In this document: piece after piece, positions 1 through 13,520 of the stretch
Layout of the letters: each line of letters opens with the position of its first letter
Position numbering within the stretch: the stretch's first letter is position 1
Assembly (NCBI RefSeq): GCF_021018805.1
Contig: NC_086283.1
Span: 61,396,182 to 61,460,181, forward strand
DNA length: 64,000 nt
Direction of reading: 5' to 3'
From: Prinia subflava
Lineage: Eukaryota; Chordata; Aves; Passeriformes; Cisticolidae
Translations under genes and position numbers: made by a program
Notes under the pieces: generated by a model
Told to the model about the DNA's origin: nothing
Seen by the model: the letters and a program-made list of their open reading frames with translations, nothing else
The model's database searches: none

Positions 1-384
1 CTCTCTGCCTCAAAACTCTCTTTCCTATATCCTTCTTTCAGCACCCTCTCCTTCTTTCTTAAGTCTTTCTTTAAATCTTCTCCCTCGTCTGTCCTTCCTT
101 TCCTTGACACAGTCTTTCACAGCACCTGCTTGTCCATGCTTACACTGTCCAACTTTCTCTGGAGAGTCCAACTAGGATTTAACATACAAAATGGGGAAAA
201 TTCAACCATCCACACCACCACATAGAACAGCTTGAAATAGTGTTTGAAATAGTGAATGTTTTTGTGAGGAGATTTGAAGGGTGACGTAATTATTGTCTAC
301 AATTTCCTTATGAGGGGTCGCAAAGAGCGATCTCTCCTCTCTGGTATCTGGTGATTGGATGTGAGCTAATGTCTTAAACCTGTG
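1..384. other. Host non-coding DNA, pyrimidine-rich start
   Basis: The first 150 bases are rich in C and T (many ctttctt and cctt runs), followed by ordinary AT-rich sequence. I see no gene, RNA or element here. Confidence 0.6.
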
Positions 385-620
385 TCAGGAGAAAGTTCAG
401 ATTGGATGTTAGGAAAACGCTCTTCACTGAGAGGTTGGTCAAGCACTGGAAAAAGCTTCCCAAGAAGTTGTCATGGCCCCAGGCTTATTGCTGTTCAAAA
501 GCCTTTCAACGACGCCCTTTATCTTTTAAAGTCTGTCTTTTAGGTTGCCCTGTGTAGAATCAGGAGTTGGACTTAATAATATGTGTGAGTCCATTCAAAG
601 CCAGGATATCCTATGAATGT
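385..620 (+). mobile_element. CR1 LINE 3' tail, old fragment
   Basis: The stretch follows the familiar avian CR1 3' end. It reads agattggatgttaggaaa, then a segment on tcactgagaggttggtcaagcactgg, then the pattern of a gttggacttaataat block near the end. It is diverged, with no coding capacity and no clean terminal octamer repeat. The assignment rests on recognised family wording rather than an alignment, so the ends are approximate. Confidence 0.75.
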
Positions 621-2094
621 ATAATCTAATTGTTTATTAAGGAATATCATTCCTGTATAAATCTGTTTTTCATGAATTAAGAATTAAAATTGTTCTTATA
701 GCAAATTTACATTTAAAATTGTTCTTATAGCAAATTTACATTTGATTTGTAATTTAATTGACAAAATTGACAAAAATAAACTTAAGCTTTAGGTTTTTCT
801 TTCTTTAACATGTATATAATATAGAAAAAAAGATATTTCACCAAAGTCATTACAGACATACCCAGTTTCAGAAGAAAGAAATGTTCCTTTGAAGTTTTCA
901 AAGTTTCAGGGCTTTGGAACACCCTTGTTTTTGTTTGGGGATCCTGCTTTCTGACTCTTGTAGAATAAAAGGACTTTATCACAAACCTTGTGTACTTGTT
1001 ATGCCTGTGGAGGATACTCAATTCTTTCCTTAATATATCAGAGATTGTAAAGGATAATTACCCTTTCTGTATGACTTCCATAACTGCAGTAAATACATAG
1101 GCAATGTTGTATTATTGGGCAGAAAGTTGTTAAGCAGAATAATTTTTCTAAAGTTTTTTCCCGTCTTATCTGCTACAAACTAACAGGTTTCAATCCTCAG
1201 TTTATTCTTTTCAGAAAGTATTTTTTCTGGACGGGAAATTGAACCTCCCTATTGGTTTTAATCAGTGTTATTCAAAATAAGAGCTTGTATAATAGTAAAT
1301 CAAGAAAGCAAAAATCTGATACAAACAACTATTTTTAACAGCCCAAAATGTAAGCAGTCTGATATATAAAAAGCTCTTTGTTCTCCCTTCATGGAATGGG
1401 AGAAAAATGTTTTGTGAGTTTATGTGATATTTAAGATTCTATGTCAACTCCCAGGTGGACCAAAGTGTGCTCTGGTGGTGTGCTATCACACTGGTGTGGG
1501 CCCCTAAATCACCTTCAAAAAGCAAGTTCAAAAGCTTAACAAAAATTTCAAATTTTATACTATTACACTTCTTCATAATGAAGTCTGACAGCGAGCTTGT
1601 TCCACTTTCAGCAGATAAAAAGGTGATATTTTTGAAGGTTTTGCTAAATGTTTTTTAGTAAGATTTCCTTATCAAGTGAATTTTGAATAATATGAATGAA
1701 TCAGGTTAGTTGTGAGTAACAAGTTGCTTGCAGCTATGTCAGAAATGTACTGATTACCAAGCTGAACAAAACCCCCACATTTAAATGCATAAGTCTTCAC
1801 TTCGGAAAGAGGATATTCCCAAATATAACGAGACAAAATAGACATACTAAAGGGTCTGAAACCCATGAAAACACACTCTTAATAGCAAAAAGCATTTAGG
1901 TTATGACTAAAGTTTTTATGGCCCAGGTACCACCTAATACAAACACTAATTTTAGAATTCTGATTTTTTAGGAGAAATGTCCCAATCTTGTATGACTCTG
2001 GAAGCACCTGGTATTTGCATGTCTAAACTGAACACACACCCCTAAAATCCCATGCTTTATTCATAGCTTGCCATTACAATGGGGCTGTCTATTT
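621..2094. other. AT-rich host DNA without a recognised gene
   Basis: Apart from the short tandem duplication at 685-742 this is AT-rich unique sequence. Open frames here are under 80 codons and show no recognisable domain. Confidence 0.6.
685..742. repeat. Two-copy tandem duplication, 29-bp unit
   Basis: The 29-bp unit at 685-713 is repeated at 714-742 with no mismatch that I can see. The unit starts taaaattgttcttatagc. An exact copy suggests a recent local duplication. Confidence 0.9.
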
Positions 2095-2555
2095 GTTGGT
2101 GGAGGGTTAAAAAATATAATTTCTGTATAAGTTAACCACGGGGTTAAGTTGAGGTATGTGGGGGGGGAGAAAGGTAGAGAACGTACAACTGGAACTTGAC
2201 GCAGCTCAGCTTAGGAACGAGCGTCAGCTTCTGCAACCAGCTCCATGCCATTGTCATGACCGAATCAAGTGTGACTGCAACTCAGGGGATAATTGAGAAG
2301 CATTGTTTTAACCAAATCAAGTGTGGATCAGGGTAGAAGTGTAGGTATGATTTAAGATAGTAAGTAAGGAATAGGATAAGCAGTATCTAGGGGTGGAGGT
2401 TAGTTAACATGTGTATAATTTAAACTATAAAAATCACAAATCGAATGTATTTTTCGGGCACAAGATTTGGGCACTGTATGCCCCTGTGTCCCGCACGCTT
2501 GAATAAAGAACCGCATATGATCGCCTTTGTGTGGTTATGTTTTCCTACGCTAACA
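2095..2555 (+). mobile_element. Probable solo LTR (endogenous retrovirus)
   Basis: The segment has LTR-like order. A U3-like G-rich part with gggggggga is followed by a TATAAAA box at 2426-2432. After about 70 bp comes AATAAA at 2502-2507, and then a short U5-like tail ending in TAACA near 2555. The CpG-bearing motif around the poly(A) signal stands out from the AT-rich flanks. I could not find matching target duplications, so the left boundary (a TG near 2095) is a guess. It could instead be an LTR fragment. Confidence 0.5.
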
Positions 2556-5500
2556 TTTGCTTCACAGCATTTTCTTCAATACATTTAAACAGAGTAACAT
2601 AGACAGCCATAGCTGCTATCACAAATGAAATTCATGAAATTGAGAGCTGTAGCTAAGTTTTAAAAAACAACTATTTATTGCAAAATATACATTTTTGAAA
2701 GGTTTTTTTTAAGCATAAATATCTTAACAGGTTTTATGAGCAGTCTTCTCAAGATTAAATAAATGAAAGCTAATCTCAACTTCAATTTGAAGTTCAGTCA
2801 CAAAGTTTTCTGTAAATTTACAACTTATTTATACTGCTGATAGGTATTGTATAGTAACTCTTAAAATTAATATGATTAAACTTATGAGCAAAGTGTCATA
2901 TTTAAAACTTTATGCAATAATGCATAAATCAAGATTCCTCTTACATGTGAAGTATAACATATACATTGACAATGAACGCACTGATGATTTTGGGTTGAAT
3001 TTTAACATAGCTAAGATAATTATGATAGGCAAATACTTTCAGACTTAAAACCTTTTCTCATACATATTTATTTTTTTTCTGTGCTAAATGAGACTACTAT
3101 TATCATCATTATTCATGAATCTACAATAAAAACTACTGCAGAAATAAAACATGGGAAAAGATAAAACGCTGTAAAGAAAAAAATCAGCACCACAAAACCC
3201 ACTGCCACCACCAATATTGGTTATATGTCTGTTTAAACATTAAAATTTTGTCCAAATTAATGTTGGTTCTAAGTTTACTATCTGCCCCTTTCTTTCTTCC
3301 TTCAGAATGTATTAATATGTATAAAAATAAGCATCTTAAAAACCAAATAAGTATTCTTCAGAGATACTGAATTTTGGCAAAGCTATTATTTATAATAATA
3401 AAATACAAAAATGTTTTTTATAGTCAGAACCCAGAATAACCCATTTTTCTTTGACACAGGCGAAATTCTGGCACCCAAATATTATTTAGGACTGCAATTC
3501 CCATCTTTTTTTTCGAGCTTCCTAGACCAGCCCACCTCATACCTCCTTTACAAGAAAATGATTGAAGATCTTCCAGTGCTTCAAACTCACAGAATTAAGA
3601 TGTACTTTAGTGAATTGCCACTTATGACAGGTTGAAAATCAGTGTATGTTCATACAACCATTCTTCCTGTACCAGATGAGTTTTAGGGAAATCATAAATG
3701 GACTTTTTACAGTCTTTTTCTCTATGATTGTAAAAGACTGAAGTGCCTTTACAAGACTTGTTAGGACTATATATTTGGAGAAAGACCTGAAGTTAGAAAT
3801 GTAAAAAACCCCAAGAGTTTAAAGTGGGGTTTTTTTTCTGAAGCACTATGTTTATTTAAGAAAAAAAAATTAATTTTAATTTTTTTTTCATTTATTTAAG
3901 AAAAAAACTTCATAAATTTAGAAAAATAAATCAATTCAACCATATTCCATTCTGAGGCAATCATGCTAGTTGCAGCTTTTTAATATAAACTTTGTCAAAA
4001 GGAAGTCACAGACAAAATGTCCTTAAGTTTAAGTTTGGGTTTCAGATGTTGGGTACCACCACAATGCACACAACTGAACCCTATATTCGGTGAAGATATT
4101 AGTCTATGTTAAAAGCACAGATAAGCTTTTGTTAGTATTTTTACCTTTTAATAGGGCTGGTTTCTTTTTTTTGATTAATAATCAAAAAATCTTTATTTTT
4201 AGTGCTAAAAATAAACAATTTTTTCTCTTTCTAAATTATCTTTCATTTCTGACTTTGGGAATAATCAAGTAGGGCAGTTATTTCCAACACGAATAGAACA
4301 ATAAACTACATATAGTCTCAGTTAAAAAAAATGATTTGGGAATAAAACCACCCCAACCCTTCCATGAATGGATGTAAAAAAATGAGATGAATATTGATAT
4401 GTATGAAAATAATTTGTAATTCCTTAAAGTAAAATGCTTTAGAATACATTTTGGATAGAATAGTTTCCATTAGAGCAAATGGTGGGACTTCCAAAAATAT
4501 GCAGCACTATTATATAGTCAAATACTCATAAAAGTCATGAATCAAAATGGGTGCTTTAATTTTACTTACATAGTCTGTTATTAAAAGCCATTTTTTGTGA
4601 CATCAGTTGGTTACCCACACAGTCAGTATATGGGTAAATGCAATTGGCCAGGAAAAATAACTTACAGCTGCTTTGAATTCCCAGGGACTAAAATTTGCCA
4701 GAAAATGCTGGATAATGTAACCTTCAGTTTCTAAATATGGAAAAGTATCACTTTCATTTTGAAAAGATATATATAGATTCATGTACATTGTGAGTACATA
4801 TTCTGGAAGAAATGTCATATTCAAATGATTTGGCCTAAAGCATATAGAAAATATGCAAGAACAGGACAAACTAGCATAAATACTAGTGAATTTTTCATTT
4901 TCAAAACACGAAGTCCACCATAAAACCAAAAAGGAAAGCTGAAGTGCCAGTGAGAATGAATTATTGAAATAAGCTGTAGATAGTCTGATTTTATATTGCA
5001 CAAAGATTAAACCAGTGCATCCACAGTGGAAAATCACATAATTTTGGACATAGATTATACAGAAACATTTCTAGATGAAATAGCACATCTGGAATCCAAG
5101 CACATTTTCTTAAATACAAAGAATATCAACAACAACAAAAGTAATGATAAAAACTACTCTTCATAGGGATGTTGGTATAATTAAGATTCAGATCATAAAA
5201 ATATATGAGATACATCTGTTCATCTGGGGTTTTTGCATGTAAGTTTCAACGATTATTGAATGACTCAATGATTATTAATGTGCTGTCTCTAAACCTTTCA
5301 CTCCTCAAAAACTTCTTGTATAGTAACTTTCAAAAAGGTACATACACACTATGGTGGAAATAAAATCTTACTGTGTCATTTATAAAGTAATTATGTTAGT
5401 ACTTTTACCCATAACATACGATGGCAGAGACATATGTATGTTTAAACTAAAATTGAGAGTGATTTGCTTTCCAAGAGTTTGTGTAGACCAGATGTCATGT

Positions 5501-7157
5501 TGGAAGAACTGTTCAATAAATTTCAAATGAATTGCCTTTATCAGAATTCTTTGGAAGGATTTGTACCTTCATAGTAAAGGGGGAGTGATATTATTTCCAT
5601 TTCAGTGAGTAAAATGATAAATTCATACAGCTTAATTTTTCAGTTAAGAGGTAGATTTTTCATTTTTTTTTCGAATAAAATGTCCTACATCACTTTTCTG
5701 ATGTGTAGATTTAATTCATACGTAACATGGATTTAACTTGAGATCTTGGCAATGGAAATTGGTCCATTTAGTTGGAGAATCCTATTCCTCATCTATACAT
5801 GAAATGAATAAAATGATGCACATTGTTTTCACTAGTAAATCTTTGAACTTTTAATTTGTTTTACTTTTTGATATATATTTTTCTCAATGCAGTTTCTATG
5901 ATAGGAGGTAAAGTCTCAGATGACTTAATTATGATGGCCTAGTTAGAAAGGATAAAATTATCTCAAGCCTATTTCAGCTCATAAAGGAAACAGCACTATT
6001 TATTTAAACTATCACAGTCATTATGATCATAAAGATATTTATATGGAAAGATAACCTAACGTAGTTTCAGTATGATAGCCCAATCAAATTTCAGTGTAGT
6101 AAAATACTTTAGACATACCCAAAAATAAAAAATTGGATGTTTAAAATATGGCTCGTTTGAGCAACAGTATTTCTGTAAAAAAAATGATAAAACCTAGAAA
6201 ATTATGAATTTCTGGGTTTGGCTCACTACTCAGAAGTTGCAACTCATTTATCCCACCAACAATCAAAATTGTAGGCAATTAAATGGGAATACTTCTAACA
6301 GATGATGTGGATAAAGGTTAGGTTAGAAGGGACTGACAGCTATGAGGTTGTTAATTTTTTCCTTATGTGAATCTCATGCTAAATGGAAGCTTCAGACAAC
6401 GTTTGTTGGAGAAGCCATGCTGTGGAGTCACAAGTTACAAAAAAGGCCCTTGTGGTTTCTAATTTTCTTAGACCCAGTTTTAATCAATGGTTTCTGTCTA
6501 AAAGCAGTAACTATGGCAGTAACTGAATCTTTATACAACTTTGTCCTTCAGGATTAAGGATGGCAAATCAAATAAATTGATTATAATAATAAATACACTA
6601 AAATACCTTGATCAGAATTGTTTACTACACAGTATAGGCAGCTATAACTACTATTTTTGAAGCAATATTGAAGCAATTATATTAAGGCTTGCAAAACCAA
6701 TTATTATGTAGAGATTGGGTTCACACATCCATACCAATGACTGTGGGCAAATCTGTTTCTCTCAGCCTTGAGAAGTAATGTTGAAGGACATCTCCACTAA
6801 AAGAAGGAAGGGAGGAATCTCTACACATACCCCAAAAAGAGGTGTGTTAGGAGACCTTTCCTTCAGAGGAGTGATATTGGGCTTCTGTAGAATAAAGCAG
6901 TTGACAATGCATCAGAAGACTTCAGCTTGAAAGCTTTAGATCATTCATTGGTGCCACCACTTGTTAGTTCCTTTATTAGGTACTTTATCAGGCACATTAT
7001 TCATATTCAGGGTTTGAACAGTGGGTTTGATGTCTGGCTGTCTTCAACAGCACCAGCAGTTATCCATTCACCACTGAGAGCTTTGCATTGACTGAGGTAT
7101 TTTACCCTGACTCTAGACAGAATATGTTGCTATAATGTGCTTTAGGGTTTCCTTACA
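2556..7157. other. AT-rich host DNA, no recognised gene
   Basis: This is long AT-rich unique sequence with A and T runs. The longest open frame is 144 codons on the minus strand (4603-5037). It has no recognised domain, and one frame of that length is close to what chance gives in this composition. I see no RNA gene or mobile element. Confidence 0.55.
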
Positions 7158-7257
7158 TTTATATACTTATATATTTATATATTTATATATTTATATATTT
7201 ATATATATTTATATATATGTTTATATGTTTATATGTTTATTTTATTTTATTTGTTTA
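7158..7257. repeat. TA-rich microsatellite (TATATT-type)
   Basis: Repeated tatatttatatatt units merge into a ttttattttattt run. This is a simple repeat about 100 bp long and likely length-variable. Confidence 0.9.
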
Positions 7258-10200
7258 TTTACTGTTTTTTTTTTCTCCTAGTTTGGTTGTTGATGTCATA
7301 TAAGATATGCAGGAATGATTAAGAAAACCAAACCAGATCTCTTTCAGAGAAACAAGCACAATTTTTCAAGGCTCCATTAGCCTAATTTAAAATGAGTCAA
7401 GTGTAGTAAGGCTACTTAAAATTCAGTTTCCAAAGCAGGAATTTAGGGTTTTTCGTCAAACTCAGCTTTCATTAGTGAAAATGCGCATCAATTCAAATGT
7501 TATTTCCTGAATAATCTCTCTATCATTTTTTTAAGTCCTTTCCAACGTCTACATTTCCTTTCAGTCATTGTCCATCACAACCTTTTTCTCTAGTTTCCAA
7601 ATTTATGTTAAATATTTGTAGTTCAAAATAATGTCTTCATTTAACCTCAAAAATATGAAAATAATAAATAAGGGATTTGAGGAGTAGTGTCATGTAAGAT
7701 TTCCCATGTGCCTGACATAGATTAATCTTACTGTTTGTTTGGTTTAGGAGTTTAGACTGATGTAATTGTTTTTGAGGCTAAAAGACCACCTATTTCTGTG
7801 TAATTGTTAAATGCTTGTTTTTCTTAACAAAGCCTAATTTATGTTAATTAATTGTATTTCAAATCTTAGTTCTTTTGAATCATGTGAGTAGTCTAATTAT
7901 TAGTTTCATATTTTGACATTCTAGTTCTCAAATGTGTGATTTTCCATTTCTTGTGTGCCACTCCTTACCATCAGAAGTCATGGTCTGAGTGTGTATAAAA
8001 CATTCTAGGTAGGCTAGGAATGTAATGGTGTGGTGGCATTCACTCTGTAGAAAGGAAAATGAATCCCACATTATTTCTCACATAGCTTGTTATTTCTGAG
8101 TAGAAATTTGAAATTTAACTAGATTTTAATGCAACTAGGTAATCTTCACATAAAACCTAAGATATAAAAGGTTGTAAAGGTGTTTTTGCATTTGTAAAAT
8201 GCTTTATGAATATTGGTCATATGGATGGATGGACGATCACAGCCTACAACTGCAAAAATAAACCTACTTTACATAAAACAGAAATCACACCCTAGTTACT
8301 ATGTAACTGATATGTAATATGTTCTTTTAAAAAAATGGCAGTGGAACAATTACTGGAAGTTCGTAAAACCTCCTGATTTTAACACACCTCTCTGAAGAGA
8401 AGATAAAGTCTAAATAATACTAAAGCTAACCTATTCAATAGGTTATTATGTATCAGCAGATACCTTTTTTTAGAGAATTTGTTAGAGAATTAGCTGAGCA
8501 AACAAAGGAGTGTTGAGGGGCAGTCGACATATCCCGTTTATACCAAATGCTGAAATACATAGTCAACTCAAAGCTCTCCTCCTTTCTAAAACTGGTCTGG
8601 GAGGTTATGTGGTGTACACACTATGCCTAATATAAAGAATATACTACTGTTTAATCAACTGAGACATGCACAAATTACCCAAGAGCTTCAGGGAATGAAA
8701 ACCAGAATAAACATAATGGGTATATCTGACACAAACATTGGCTTCATAAGCAGCACACTGACTAGTTACTAGATTATGGATATGGTTTTTGTGATATTCA
8801 TATATGATATTATTATCAAAATGGGATTTTTGACATAAGTAAAACCAGACATCTGGTTCACCTTGGTCTTTTATCTATATTTGAAATGCAACATAACCTA
8901 AGGATCATACACACATAAATACCGAGTCAACAAAGATACACAACAATATTGGTTAGAAGAAATATCAGAATTTTGCACGTTGTGTGATTTTTTTTTAGAG
9001 GGAATAAAATGGAATATTACAGCAAACACTAAAACCCTCGTAAGAGAATCCTCAACTAATGGAAACTAAAACTGTCTTGGAAATATTTTTGGAAGTCTAT
9101 TGTGTTTTGAATGCTTCTGAACCTTGTGAGCTGAAGGCTGCTGTTTTTCTCTCTCATCAAGAGGGTGCAACTTCTCCTGGTTTGATTTCCCAGAAATTAT
9201 TTTAATTTCATTCTTACTGGGATTATGAATAGTTGATTTATTAAATCTGTATCAATGAAATGTCATCTGATCACTGATCTGAGAAATTATTGTTTCTGAT
9301 TTGATGAAGAAGTGTGCCATTTGCCTTGTCTCACGTATTCATTTGATAGGACAAAAGGAACAGTTTGAACCCCTTTAGGTGTCAACGTGAATGATATTTC
9401 AACCATTTGATAAATTATGTAAAAGTTATGGCTATGAGCTGGAAGGAAATATTAGGAAGCTAAGCATTGCCTGCAAGTGTATGGAAAAGTGTTTATGTGT
9501 AAATGCTTAGCTGCATGTGCCATAATTTAATTGCTACTATCTCATGACTTTCCTCACAGACAGTCAAGTTTTGAAGCTGTTCATGCTTCATTTTATCTTT
9601 TAGGATAGGCTTTGTCATGAGGAAAGTCTGGCGAGATCAAATGAGGAATGAGTACTGATCTGGACATAACTGCTATCTTGTACTGTAATGAAGCAGACCA
9701 AATGTGTTCCAAGAACACCCCACTTCAGACACAGACGGCTGGATACAGTTTTTACAGACTTTAAAAAGTTGCACTGGACAATGCCAGAAGGATGATGTTC
9801 ATCACCGCAATTGTATATTTCATGCCAATAAAAAAAAAGTCACATTTCAAAGGGGATAAACTTTAATGGAAACTTTGTTAGCAACAGCAATTAGCCTTTG
9901 AAAAATAGCAACACTTCTCAAAATGAAAGAAGCCAAAGAAAATACTTTTGTTTATATGGTTATTGAAAACCTCAATCCTTGATGACATCTCTAAACTCTA
10001 CCACTTTTACTTCTGTGGGAGTTCCTAAACTGACACTTTTGTGATTTCAGTTAATGTCATGTTCCATATGCAAGGTTTATATCACAATTACCCATGGAGA
10101 AAGGTCTGAGAATGTCTTGAATAATGAATGAATCCTTTCAATTCCTTTTATTTCTATGCCTTTAAATTAATCCACCTGGTATGGACCTGTTAGTCTATAT

Positions 10201-13200
10201 GTAATATGTAATTTTGTGTTTCTCTATTTACTCTTAAGATAGAAAAAAATTCCAAATATGCTCTGCAAGTAGGACAGTTAGTTATTCCTCATCAACATTT
10301 AACTTGTTTAGGTCTTGTTCATTTTTACATCTATCTTCTTCTCCTGTGTAGGTAAAAGAAAAAGACTTTTTTTTTTTCATTTTGTTTTGTGCCATTCACC
10401 AGACACAGAACACTTTCTTAATTTTTATTGATACACTTAAATGTTTTCCTGAAGGAATATGTTGAAATGGATTCCTTGTGACTCTAGACTGATAATCAAT
10501 AGGAGTTAAAAAGGTTTTGAATTACTGAAACAAATGCTGAGATAAACTGTAGGGGTTAAAACACATGTTTAAGTAATTTCTTGAAATAACCCACAGGAAA
10601 TGGGGTTCATAAGTGACCCCTTAGTAACAAGATCAATTATTTTTAATTACAATTTAAAAGAGGTCTAATGAGGAAATTGTAAAAGCTCATTTTAGAGTCA
10701 TTATAACCAAAGGGAGAAAAGAGAGGCAAGGGAAAACAGCTATGATAATTAAATGTCAATGTTAGGCTGTGATAAAACTCTTACTGAGTTCATCCTCTGG
10801 CATTCATTGCTTTTGTTTGGCAGAGGGCTCCCAATTTCTGAACTAATTCTTGCCAGTACACAGATTTGCAATTTTGATTTAATGATTTTTTCAAAACATA
10901 TAGTAGTATAGCAATTGATTAAATAATAAAAGGCCTCTTTTAAAGGATGTGAAGACAATTAGGTAGTTAGACCACATACACAGGGATGATCTCAAGATGG
11001 AAAGGTAAAATATTAGGGTATCTATTTATCTTTAAATTTTATTCTATAAACAAGAGAAGTTACTTCACCTTTCTGCATTTTTGTTTTCTCTTTAGGCTCC
11101 TGTAAGCATTTAATTTCTATTGCCTTTTTTTTGGGCAGAAACAGCATTGTAAGTACTTCCTGAAACACAAGGAAGATTTTTTTGTAGCAAGGTTTGTCTA
11201 TGTGGGTTCAACATGCATAAAAGTGGTAGAGAGATGTGTCCCAGACTGAGCTAAGAAGATGCTGTGTTTGGATATTCAGTCACAAAGTATCTACACATGA
11301 TGTAGGTAGAGTGTGTATATGTCCCTCACCTTTTTGTAAAATTTGCTGCAGTAGTGATAGAATCTGATGAATTAGTCTTCGTGTTGCTTTGTGTTTTAAT
11401 GTTGGCAGATTATTCACTTTGGTTTACCATTGTGTATATTGGGGTATATGGAGGTTGCTGTCTGTCTGCCTGAGACCTCTTCAGGTTTTTAGCATTGTAA
11501 TGTTTGCTCTCAAGGTTAAAAGTCAGCATTCACTTGTGATTGCACATTTGTTGACTTTATTTGAATCTTGGATTGGTGTGTGTTTGGGTTTTTAAACAGT
11601 TTAAATGAAAATTGGCCCATGCTAGAATGCAAGATACTGATTGAATGAAAAATAAGCAATATAGTATATCAATTTTATGAATGCTAGTCACTAGTTATCA
11701 AACCACATAATTCTAAGTCACTCAGTGGCATAAAATGATATTACATTTATTAGCACACTGATAGCTACTCTGGATCTGTCACTGGTCTCACTTCTGCCCC
11801 ACTAGATCCTCCCTATATCCAACTTCTCCTGCAAGGGGACTGTTGATATTCCTTTGTTTTCCACAATTAGCCTGACAATTTAATTATTTAGAAAACGTAC
11901 CTAATTACCATTTCTTCCTTGCCTTTTCCATTCATTATGATTAACTATGTGATATAGCCTGCATTTATAGTCATGAGGAGACTGAAGCTGTGACAAATTT
12001 TAATGATTTATACTGATAAATCAGTATAAAAAAGTAAATTGTGTCTTAATTAGATCAAATCAATCTTTGGAATATTTAAGTGAAGGAGAAATGAATACCC
12101 ATGCTTGAAGATCTACATCCTTTCTCTCTCATACAACACTTCACTAAACTGATACACAGCACCACCACCAAAGGTTATTCATGACCTTAGATGTACAGAG
12201 TCCTGTCTTGTAAAGTTAGCTGAGAATTTGAGGTGGAAGCTTAAATGTAAGTGATACATATAGGAATGGACTAAAAGACCTTTGATAAACTATCACATTC
12301 ATATGAAAGTAACTTGTGTTTTTACTAAAACTAGATCTGTAGCTTACTCCTGAAGGAGGGGAAAGAAAGGAGAAGAAAGCAAGTAAATACCCAGTACAGT
12401 AGTAGCTAATTAAAGGCCATAAAGGAGACTTCAAACATGGATTCTTTAAGGTCCAGCTGTATTTTCCTCCACTAGACAGGATGCAGCTTTCTGACCACCA
12501 GCTGTTCTTGTCTGGGTATATGAAGGGGATTTTCTTGAGCCCACTCACTGGTCCTCAAGGAGTGAAGTGACAACACTGAGTGACATGTCTAGATTGATGC
12601 ATCAGGCTGTAGGTGCTTGACCATCAAGATCGGGCACCTTGGTTGGAGTATAAGGTAGCTTCTTTCTGGGTTTTGTGCTCACATCATCCTCCTACAGAAA
12701 CCATTGTGGGAAAAACAAGAAGACAATTGTATGTGCCTGTTTTACCACAGCACTGAGCCAAGACACAGCTACCATCCATGTGCACGTTTGTTATTTTACG
12801 ATAACTAACATTTTTAAAACAAGGAAGCTGAAGTAGCTTTTGACTGAGAAAAACACAATTCAGGTATTCCATAGCAAACTTATGACAAAATGAGCATCAG
12901 CCAAGGAATTGATGAACCAGAGGTTTTTACTCAATCTCAGTAATGACATGACGGTATTAACAAAGTTTATGTGAAAGCAGTGACAGCAGTCATAGTAGCG
13001 TCTGGAGTACAGTGTGCTGCTCCTGATTGTGGTGTCACAAGCTCAATTATGTCTTCATGTATCTTTGGCTCTCCTTAACTTTATCTTCTAGACAGAAAAA
13101 ATATTTTCTTACACTCTTTACTTTAAAGACGGGTACCTAAAAAATGTTTATCTAAAAAAATGTGTTGAGTGGGCTCTGCATGTGCTGTCTTTCGTTTCCA

Positions 13201-13234
13201 AAACAAACCCTGAGAATTCTACCATGCCTACAGT
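7258..13234. other. AT-rich host DNA, no recognised gene
   Basis: Unique AT-rich sequence. Open frames (for example 12216-12548 on the minus strand, 110 codons) show no domain, and none is flanked by convincing splice signals. I see no repeats of note. Confidence 0.55.
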
Positions 13235-13520
13235 GAGGGGACAAGAGAAAATAGCCCTTGGCTGAGACAGGGGAGATTCAGATTAGATATGGGAAAATTT
13301 TTTTTCACTATCATGGTGGTCAGGCATTTGAATTTGTTTCCCAGGGAAGTAGGGAGTGGCCATCCCTGGGGGTGTTTAAGAGACTTCTGAATATGGCCCT
13401 AGGTGATGTGGTTGAGTGGTTTAGAGGTTTACAGTGGCAGTGTTGGATTTGTGGTTGGATTGGAAAATCATAGAGGTCTCTTCCAACCTTGATGATTCTT
13501 TGATTCTACGGTTCTATAAT
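13235..13520 (+). mobile_element. CR1 LINE 3' end with terminal repeats
   Basis: This is a clear avian CR1 3' terminus. It includes an agattagatatgggaaaa block, then 'ggtggtcaggcattt', then 'cccagggaagtagggagtgg', 'catccctgggggtgtttaag', and finally 'ggtctcttccaacc' followed by the imperfect terminal octamer array (gattctttgattctacggttct). Only the 3' untranslated end is present, as is usual for 5'-truncated CR1 copies. Confidence 0.88.
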
